Both the position numbers and the translations under genes were made by a program. The notes beneath the pieces were generated by a model. The model worked only from the letters and a program-made list of their open reading frames with translations, did not search any database and was not told where the DNA came from. From positions 1 through 6,337 of the forward strand of contig CAZXIY010000066.1 of assembly GCA_964640935.1 (NCBI GenBank): 6,337 bases of DNA. Reading direction: 5' to 3'. Source of the DNA: CAZXIY01 sp964640935 (lineage in GTDB: Archaea; Thermoplasmatota; Thermoplasmata; Methanomassiliicoccales; Methanomethylophilaceae). Positions 1-4,369 of this stretch are shown here, piece by piece. The first letter of the stretch is position 1, and each line of letters starts with the position of its first letter.

Positions 1-51
1 GGAGTCAATAGGTCCCGAACCTACAAGGATACCAAGCTACCCCACGGGCCC
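1..51 (-). tRNA. tRNA-Pro (anticodon CGG), 3' part outside the window
   Basis: Read on the minus strand from position 51, the sequence begins with acceptor strand GGGCCCG, then TG, a D arm (GGGGTAGCTTGGTATCCT) and an anticodon arm. The anticodon stem is GTAGG (24-20) with CCTAT (12-8), closed by one G-U pair. The loop TTCGGGA carries anticodon CGG at 17-15 with the usual T33 and a purine at 37. This matches archaeal tRNA-Pro reading CCG codons. The T arm and the 3' acceptor strand lie beyond position 1, so the acceptor stem cannot be checked. No intron is visible in the part present. Confidence 0.85.
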
Positions 52-74
52 ACGAGGCTGGTTATTCCCTTTAC

Positions 75-83
75 TGATAAAAG
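75..83 (-). promoter_or_regulatory. Box A (TATA) promoter of tRNA-Pro
   Basis: On the minus strand the motif CTTTTATCA lies with its centre about 28 bp upstream of the first tRNA base at 51. This is the normal distance for an archaeal box A and a transcript that starts at or very near the mature 5' end. The segment between this site and pdxS shows no other feature. Confidence 0.5.
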
Positions 84-170
84 GATTTGGTTTATCGAGT
101 GGGCTGTCGACGCCTCAGATGATGGCTGCGGAGGTGTCCAAAGATGTCTTGCGTTGTACATAAAGCAAAG

Positions 171-178
171 TAATATAC
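171..178 (+). promoter_or_regulatory. Box A promoter of pdxST, apparently leaderless
   Basis: The motif TAATATAC is centred about 26 bp before the ATG at 201, so the expected transcription start falls on or within a few bases of the start codon. No Shine-Dalgarno sequence is seen in 181-200. Together these point to a leaderless mRNA. Confidence 0.5.
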
Positions 179-200
179 TCGCGGGTCTTCGCTCGGACCG

Positions 201-1082
201 ATGCACATGACAGATGACAGATACGTATTGAACAAGGAGTTGGCTCAGATGCTGAAAGGTGGCGTGATCATGGATGTCACCACACCCGAGCAGGCGAGGA
301 TCGCCGAAGAAGCAGGGGCATGTGCGGTCATGGCCCTGGAGAGGATCCCTGCGGATATAAGGGCTGCCGGCGGCGTATCGCGCATGAGCGACCCGAAGAT
401 GATCAGAGGCATCCAGGATGCGGTCTCCATACCGGTCATGGCGAAGGTGCGCATAGGGCATTTCGTCGAAGCTCAGATCCTGGAAGCTATCGAGATCGAT
501 TATATCGACGAGAGCGAGGTCCTCTCTCCCGCCGACGACGTATTCCACATAGACAAGACAAGGTTCAAAGTCCCGTTCGTATGCGGAGCCAGGGATCTCG
601 GGGAGGCACTCAGACGCATCTCCGAGGGGGCGTCCATGATAAGGACCAAGGGAGAGCCGGGAACGGGTGACATAATACAGGCCGTGAGGCACATGAGGTC
701 CATGAACGCCGACATCAGAAGGCTTGTCGGAATATCCGATGACGAGATCTACGAAGCGGCGAAGGAACTCCGCGTTCCGTTGGATCTCGTAAGATACGTT
801 CACGACAACGGAAGGCTCCCGGTGGTCAATTTCGCAGCCGGAGGCATTGCAACACCGGCGGATGCTGCGCTCATGATGCAGCTCGGTGCCGAAGGCGTGT
901 TCGTCGGTTCAGGTATTTTCAAATCCGGAAATCCGGAGAAGCGTGCATCCGCGATAGTCAAGGCGGTCACGAACTTCGGCGATGCTAAGATGCTCGCCGA
1001 GCTCTCGGAGGATCTCGGGCAGGCCATGGTAGGCATCAACGAGCAGGAGATAAGGACGATAATGGCGGAGCGCGGGCAATGA
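201..1082 (+). CDS. pdxS: Pyridoxal 5'-phosphate synthase, synthase subunit PdxS
   Basis: Cytoplasmic PLP synthase subunit. It makes the vitamin B6 cofactor from a pentose 5-phosphate, glyceraldehyde 3-phosphate and ammonia delivered by PdxT; in the family twelve subunits form a double-ring core. The 293-aa length is the family norm, and similarity to bacterial PdxS runs throughout as a (beta/alpha)8 barrel. Landmarks are KGGVIMDV with Asp25, VMALERIPADIRAAGGV, PVMAKVRIGH with the Schiff-base Lys82, IDESEVL, VPFVCGARDLGEALRR, the phosphate-loop RTKGEPGTG with the second catalytic Lys150, and LPVVNFAAGGIATPADAALMMQLG. Asp25, Lys82 and Lys150 correspond to Asp24, Lys81 and Lys149 of Bacillus subtilis. 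ATG 201 is chosen because it fits the predicted transcription start. ATG 207 (protein MTDDRY...) is an alternative two codons on. The stop overlaps the pdxT start as ATGA. No key residue is missing. Confidence 0.97.
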   Translation: MHMTDDRYVLNKELAQMLKGGVIMDVTTPEQARIAEEAGACAVMALERIPADIRAAGGVSRMSDPKMIRGIQDAVSIPVMAKVRIGHFVEAQILEAIEIDYIDESEVLSPADDVFHIDKTRFKVPFVCGARDLGEALRRISEGASMIRTKGEPGTGDIIQAVRHMRSMNADIRRLVGISDDEIYEAAKELRVPLDLVRYVHDNGRLPVVNFAAGGIATPADAALMMQLGAEGVFVGSGIFKSGNPEKRASAIVKAVTNFGDAKMLAELSEDLGQAMVGINEQEIRTIMAERGQ

Positions 1083-1663
1083 GGATCGGCGTTCTCGCCG
1101 TCCAGGGGGCATTCGCCGAGCACGAATCCATGCTGGATGCCCTCGGCGTGGAGCACTTCCAGATAAGGAAGCCGTCCGATCTGGAGAACGACATGGACGG
1201 CATGATAATCCCCGGCGGCGAGAGCACCGTTATCCTGAAACTGATAACGGAACTCGGCATGAAGGATACGCTGGCGGACATGATCCGTGGTGGTATGCCG
1301 GTGTTCGGCACATGTGCGGGTCTGATAATGCTGTCCGATGACGTGGTCAACGACGGCAGAGAATTCCTCGGCACATTCCCGATCCGCGTCCGCAGGAACG
1401 CTTTCGGCAGACAGCTCGGGAGCTTCTCCTCTGTATCCTGTTTCAAAGGTATAGGCGACGTACCGATGGAATTCATCAGAGCCCCCGTCATAGAATCCGC
1501 GGGCGACGGCGTCGATATCCTGGCGGAGACCGACGGCAGGATCGTGGCCGCAAGGTATGGAGATCAGCTCGTCACCGCGTTCCACCCGGAACTCACCGAT
1601 GACCTGTCCGTCCACAGATACTTCGTCGGCATGGCCGAGGATCATGCAAAAAGCGTCAGATGA
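1079..1663 (+). CDS. pdxT: Pyridoxal 5'-phosphate synthase, glutaminase subunit PdxT
   Basis: Class I glutamine amidotransferase that hydrolyses glutamine and channels the ammonia to PdxS in the PLP synthase complex. At 194 aa it has the usual length. The N-terminus IGVLAVQGAFAEH, the oxyanion-loop segment IIPGGEST (43-50), the nucleophile elbow GTCAGL with Cys79, and FHPEL with His169 and Glu171 make up the complete triad. The ATG overlaps the pdxS TGA by four bases, so translation is probably coupled and the two subunits are made from one mRNA. There is no separate promoter or strong ribosome binding site. The 3' end overlaps the last 8 bp of the convergent regulator gene, so no room is left for a terminator between them. 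Confidence 0.97.
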   Translation: MRIGVLAVQGAFAEHESMLDALGVEHFQIRKPSDLENDMDGMIIPGGESTVILKLITELGMKDTLADMIRGGMPVFGTCAGLIMLSDDVVNDGREFLGTFPIRVRRNAFGRQLGSFSSVSCFKGIGDVPMEFIRAPVIESAGDGVDILAETDGRIVAARYGDQLVTAFHPELTDDLSVHRYFVGMAEDHAKSVR

Positions 1664-3065
1664 TCTTCCACGTCCCGGAGCGTCTGTTCCCTTCTCTGGT
1701 GATCTTCCCCTTCTCTTTGAGTTCTGCCAGGATCCTTTCCACATGACGGGTGGAGATGTTCAGAGAGGCAGCGATGGAACCGGCGGACGCATGCTCGTCG
1801 CTCTTCAGCGCACGGAGTATATCGGCGTTCGTTCCCTTCTCCGTGGCTATGACCATGCTCTGGTAATCGAGCATCATGAGTATGCTTGACGACGGGGGCT
1901 CCATGCTCTCTTCGAACATCGGGGCGGGGAAACCGTTCTCCTTCCATTTGTCGGAGAGCTCCTTGTAGACGCTCCTGTTCCCGTGGAACAGGTCCACCAG
2001 CGACAGCATGCGTGCGATGCCCTTGTTCCTCGGACCTTCGTATCCCGACACGACCATCCTTTCCACGGGCGTTCTGAACAGTCCCGGTACGGAGATCTTG
2101 ACGGAGTCCTTGGTCTTCTCGACCGCGACGCCTCTTTTACCTTCGTAATCGGCGTCTGTCAGCGACACAAGCAGGATGTCGTTGAGCGAGGAATCGATAT
2201 CGTTCATCACGCTGCGGTCCTTCTTCATCTCATTAGGTATCGCGAGCATGCGGTCGGTGATCAGAAGGTAGAAATCGAAGACATTACCGCTCCATTCTCC
2301 CGATGACGAGACGACCCTGTCGGATATCTCTCCCTCGACGATGTCGCCCTCATAGTACTCCAGATAGTACGACGGGAAGATCTTCACGATAGAGTACTCG
2401 TTTCCGAACATCAGCAGGCCGGCCTTCGTCGGATGGTACACTCCGTTGATCCTCTGCGTTCCCGCACCGATGACATACAGGAACTCCTCCAGCGGGAGGT
2501 CCACCCACGGGTGCCTCGGATTCGTGGCTTTGAGGTGGGCCCTGAAGATATCGACCGTGTTCATGTTCAGAACATCGATCTCCATCGATTCAACAGGATC
2601 GAGGTCGGTTATGTCATCGTTATTGTTACGCAGCATCGAAGCGATCTCGGAACTGTTGCAATACCTGTCGCCGTTCTCCGTTCTCAGGAACGTTCCGCTG
2701 TAGAGGCTGTCCTCGATGTACACGGGGCAGAATCCTCTCTCCGCACGCGGGACGTCTATGACTATGATCTTCATGTCGCCTGCGCTCTCGATCCTTACAT
2801 CCTTCTGTTTGACGAGAGCGGAGCTAACCTTTCCTGTATCTCTGATGGTGCTCCAAAAATCCCTGAGTATCCTGTCGGGGTTGTCTATCCCGGTGATATG
2901 CAGAACGCCGTTCTTCCTCAGCGAGGCTCCCAGTACGATCGTGCCGCCGAACGTGTTGGCGAATGCAGAGTATGTTTCCCATACGGTCCTCGGCAGCGAT
3001 TTCAATACTGGTATCGCCTGAAAGTGCATCGTGTCATTGAGACGGAATTGTTCTGATACATCCAT
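1656..3065 (-). CDS. AlbA_2 (Schlafen-type) putative transcription regulator with C-terminal winged helix
   Basis: A 469-aa protein with the layout of the 'divergent AAA-4 / AlbA_2' regulators of archaea and bacteria. Residues about 10-140 form the AlbA_2 domain, with the hallmark AFANTFGG (34-41) followed by TIVLGAS and HITGID. Residues about 290-390 resemble the RecG/HATPase_c_4 C-terminal region: ISVPGLFRTPVE, then RNKGIARML from residue 346, then ENGFPAPMFEE. Residues about 414-469 form a winged helix (ILRALKS, SIAASLNISTRHVERILAELKEKG, ending RRSGTWKII), which suggests DNA binding. The usual N-box (NALVHRDY-like) is here NDILLVSLTDADY, so ATP binding is doubtful. There are no membrane segments. 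The ATG at 3065 sits about 21 bp from a box A, which suggests a leaderless mRNA. The gene is divergent from mtaCB, so control of mtaCB or of itself is plausible. The actual target and effector are unknown. Confidence 0.85.
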   Translation of the reverse strand: MDVSEQFRLNDTMHFQAIPVLKSLPRTVWETYSAFANTFGGTIVLGASLRKNGVLHITGIDNPDRILRDFWSTIRDTGKVSSALVKQKDVRIESAGDMKIIVIDVPRAERGFCPVYIEDSLYSGTFLRTENGDRYCNSSEIASMLRNNNDDITDLDPVESMEIDVLNMNTVDIFRAHLKATNPRHPWVDLPLEEFLYVIGAGTQRINGVYHPTKAGLLMFGNEYSIVKIFPSYYLEYYEGDIVEGEISDRVVSSSGEWSGNVFDFYLLITDRMLAIPNEMKKDRSVMNDIDSSLNDILLVSLTDADYEGKRGVAVEKTKDSVKISVPGLFRTPVERMVVSGYEGPRNKGIARMLSLVDLFHGNRSVYKELSDKWKENGFPAPMFEESMEPPSSSILMMLDYQSMVIATEKGTNADILRALKSDEHASAGSIAASLNISTRHVERILAELKEKGKITREGNRRSGTWKII

Positions 3066-3081
3066 GCTATCACATCTGCGG

Positions 3082-3090
3082 TATTTAAGT
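3082..3090 (-). promoter_or_regulatory. Box A promoter of the AlbA_2 regulator gene
   Basis: Minus-strand ACTTAAATA is centred about 21 bp upstream of the ATG at 3065, so the transcript should start near the start codon. No Shine-Dalgarno sequence lies between. The first copy of the tandem repeat array begins only four bases upstream, where the TFB recognition element would be, so anything bound there should affect initiation. Confidence 0.5.
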
Positions 3091-3093
3091 AGG

Positions 3094-3176
3094 TTTAATT
3101 ACCGATATTAACACTCATTATATGCGACATTAAATAAATAATTACCGATGTAATTTGAATAATTACCGACATTAAA
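3094..3176. repeat. Four tandem operator-like repeats, 21-22 bp period
   Basis: Copies at 3094-3112, 3116-3134, 3137-3155 and 3158-3176 align on a shared CGA at spacings of 22, 21 and 21 bp. The consensus is AATAATTACCGAYATTAAA. Copies 1, 3 and 4 share TAATTACCGA exactly. Copy 2 keeps only the right half (CGACATTAAA, identical to copy 4). Copy 3 is a perfect dyad, AATTAC-CGAT-GTAATT (3140-3155), the form expected for a dimeric winged-helix protein. A lone AATTAC at 3203-3208 falls exactly 42 bp after that of copy 4, in phase. The period of two helical turns puts all copies on one DNA face. Array and period are directly visible; operator function is inferred. Confidence 0.7.
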
Positions 3177-3198
3177 CCTTTGCTGCAACCAAAATCAG

Positions 3199-3250
3199 TG
3201 ACAATTACTGTATCATTTGAAAGATACAACTGTCATTTTTTGCATTTTTT
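3199..3250 (+). terminator. Imperfect hairpin followed by two T6 runs
   Basis: Outer arms TGACA (3199-3203) and TGTCA (3231-3235) enclose inner arms TGTATC (3209-3214) and GATACA (3223-3228) with an 8-nt loop. T6 runs follow immediately at 3236-3241 and again at 3245-3250. In plus-strand RNA this has the shape of an intrinsic or oligo-T terminator, yet no plus-strand gene lies upstream. It could end a small RNA or a stray transcript from the regulator promoter region, or be simply AT-rich sequence. Confidence 0.3.
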
Positions 3251-3264
3251 CAGCAACTTAACAA

Positions 3265-3319
3265 TCGGATTTGACATATTATGTATTTAATGATTTTCAT
3301 TAAATTCTAACAGATCCGA
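3265..3319 (+). other. Predicted three-way-junction RNA/DNA fold in the mtaC upstream spacer
   Basis: Three nested or adjacent inverted repeats are visible. A closing stem pairs 3265-3273 with 3311-3319 (nine pairs including one G-U that only works in plus-strand RNA). A small stem ACAT-ATT-ATGT occupies 3274-3284. A perfect 8-bp stem, TTTAATGA-TTT-TCATTAAA, occupies 3286-3304. They stack without overlap, as in a three-way junction. The function is unknown. The 8-bp dyad may alternatively be a protein binding site. Confidence 0.35.
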
Positions 3320-3383
3320 GTTTCCCTTATAGTAATAGGCGTGCGTGAAAATAATAATTAATGCGTTTTATTTGTATTATTTA

Positions 3384-3442
3384 CAATAATGAATGATTAT
3401 TGATGGAAAATGCATCTTTCCAGACTGATTTTTATTGTTTTT
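3384..3442 (+). other. Two small dyads followed by T runs
   Basis: CAATAAT-GAATG-ATTATTG (3384-3402) is a perfect 7-bp inverted repeat. GGAAA (3405-3409) pairs with TTTCC (3417-3421). T5 runs follow at 3429-3433 and 3438-3442. This could be a transcript end on the plus strand or a regulator site. In such AT-rich DNA short dyads can also arise by chance. Confidence 0.25.
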
Positions 3443-3447
3443 CAAAT

Positions 3448-3476
3448 ATCAATGTATTTATTTGTTCATCAATGTA
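3448..3476. repeat. Direct repeat ATCAATGTA, 20-bp spacing
   Basis: ATCAATGTA occurs at 3448-3456 and again at 3468-3476, exactly 20 bp apart, with the second copy ending about 36 bp before the mtaC box A. Two 9-bp copies about two helical turns apart, just upstream of a core promoter, have the geometry of an activator binding site. Only the repeat itself is seen; the role is inferred. Confidence 0.4.
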
Positions 3477-3511
3477 CAAATTAAATTTTGGATATTTCAT
3501 CCATCCATAAA

Positions 3512-3522
3512 TTTGATATATA
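3512..3522 (+). promoter_or_regulatory. Box A promoter of mtaCB
   Basis: TTTGATATATA is the best TATA match in the spacer. A start about 25 bp downstream (near 3543) gives a leader of roughly 40 nt. That leader would begin around the inverted repeat GTGAG-TAAT-CTCAC (3547-3560) and end with a strong ribosome binding site. Confidence 0.55.
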
Positions 3523-3541
3523 CCTAGTTCGCAGATAGCAC

Positions 3542-3560
3542 TTACAGTGAGTAATCTCAC
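3542..3560 (+). promoter_or_regulatory. Dyad symmetry at the predicted mtaC transcription start
   Basis: Two overlapping inverted repeats are present: TTAC-AGTGA-GTAA (3542-3554) and GTGAG-TAAT-CTCAC (3547-3560). The second would form a 5-bp hairpin with a 4-nt loop at the very 5' end of the mRNA. The first resembles the AATTAC/GTAATT half-sites of the array beside the regulator gene, with one extra spacer base. It may be an operator, an mRNA-stabilising 5' hairpin, or both. Confidence 0.35.
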
Positions 3561-3567
3561 AAAAATT

Positions 3568-3573
3568 GGAGGG
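3568..3573 (+). promoter_or_regulatory. Strong ribosome binding site of mtaC
   Basis: GGAGGG ends nine bases before the ATG at 3583 and fixes that start. This contrasts with pdxS and the regulator gene, which appear to be leaderless. Confidence 0.75.
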
Positions 3574-3582
3574 AAATGAAAT

Positions 3583-4368
3583 ATGATCAGTAGCAAGGGA
3601 GTCGACTTCAGCAAAGTGCTGAGGCGCTACGACGTAGACCAGCAGGCCGCAGAGACGCCCGAGTCCGTAGGGAACAAGATGCTTCCGACGGATCCGGTAT
3701 TCAGAAAAGTTGCAGAAGAGGTCATGTACATGAGGTTCAGGACCGTAGGTCCCGCAGTGGTCGAGGCATTGAAGACCAAAGCACCTCTCGACGTGATCAA
3801 CAAGGGACTCGTCGCAGGTATGGAGATCGTCTCGAAACTTTACGCAGACCATATCTACTATCTGCCCGAGATCATGATGGCTGCCAAGACGATGGAGATA
3901 GGCATCGCCCTCGCAGAGAAGCAGATGCCCGGCGGAAGAGAGACGAAAGGACTTGTCGTCATGCACGCCGCAGAGGGAGATCCGCATGACATCGGAAAGA
4001 ACATCGCAGCAGTCATGATGAGGTCCGCGGGATACACCGTCGACGACCTCGGAAAGGACGTGCCCGTCGTGGATGTAGTGGAGAGGGTCATCGAGGTCAA
4101 GCCCATGCTCGTGACAGGAACCGCTCTCATGACGACGACGATGACAGCATTCCCCGCAGCAGCGAAGATGCTCAAAGAGAAGGGAGTGAAGATCCCGTTC
4201 ATGGCCGCCGGCGGTGCAGTCAACAGGGACTTCGCAGAATCGTTCGATCTCGGAATCTACTCGCAGAAGGCCCCGCAGACCCCGCTCATCGCGGACAAGA
4301 TACGCGGCGGATACGACTGGAGGAAGATCAGAGCAGAATGGGACGACATTGTGACAGGAGGCGAGTGA
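3583..4368 (+). CDS. mtaC: Methanol-specific corrinoid protein MtaC
   Basis: Cytoplasmic methyl carrier of methanol methanogenesis. Its cob(I)amide cofactor is methylated by MtaB with methanol, and the methyl group then goes to coenzyme M through MtaA. The 261-aa length fits the family (258 aa in Methanosarcina barkeri). Residues about 30-117 form the helical cap domain and residues about 120-245 the Rossmann B12 domain. The B12-binding signature is EGDPHDIGKN with the cobalt-ligating His135, matching His136 of M. barkeri. GTALMTTTM and AAGGAVN follow, as expected for the nucleotide-tail pocket. The start is set by GGAGGG nine bases upstream. It is the first gene of an operon, with mtaB one base after its stop. 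Codon use leans to GGA, GCA and AGG, as in a highly expressed gene. The methanol-specific call rests on the paired mtaB. Methylamine corrinoid proteins share the fold but pair with other methyltransferases. Confidence 0.95.
   Translation: MISSKGVDFSKVLRRYDVDQQAAETPESVGNKMLPTDPVFRKVAEEVMYMRFRTVGPAVVEALKTKAPLDVINKGLVAGMEIVSKLYADHIYYLPEIMMAAKTMEIGIALAEKQMPGGRETKGLVVMHAAEGDPHDIGKNIAAVMMRSAGYTVDDLGKDVPVVDVVERVIEVKPMLVTGTALMTTTMTAFPAAAKMLKEKGVKIPFMAAGGAVNRDFAESFDLGIYSQKAPQTPLIADKIRGGYDWRKIRAEWDDIVTGGE
4356..4361 (+). promoter_or_regulatory. Ribosome binding site of mtaB inside the mtaC 3' end
   Basis: AGGAGG lies eight bases before the mtaB ATG at 4370, within the last codons of mtaC. Its strength suggests independent as well as coupled initiation, which would keep MtaB and MtaC in similar amounts. 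Confidence 0.75.
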
Positions 4369-4369
4369 A

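Noticed and set aside
21..803. Minus-strand open frame crossing the tRNA and pdxS
   Set aside because: It would run through the tRNA-Pro and antisense to pdxS; its product has no recognisable domain.
800..1744. Minus-strand open frame over the end of pdxS and pdxT
   Set aside because: Antisense to two well-supported genes; its product has no recognisable domain.
2433..3056. Plus-strand open frame inside the regulator gene
   Set aside because: It lies opposite the AlbA_2 domain, whose motifs are clear on the minus strand; no promoter or ribosome binding site supports it.
3094..3176. CRISPR array
   Set aside because: The repeats are only about 19 bp, nearly adjacent, imperfect, and have no unique spacers of 30 bp or more. 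No cas gene is nearby.
3066..3582. Replication origin (AT-rich, repeats)
   Set aside because: No cdc6/orc1 gene or recognisable origin recognition box with a G-rich element is present. The repeats flank a promoter, which is explained better by gene regulation.
3432..3614. Small minus-strand open frame over the mtaC promoter
   Set aside because: It overlaps the mtaC TATA box, ribosome binding site and start. It has no upstream signals and is explained by AT-rich sequence.
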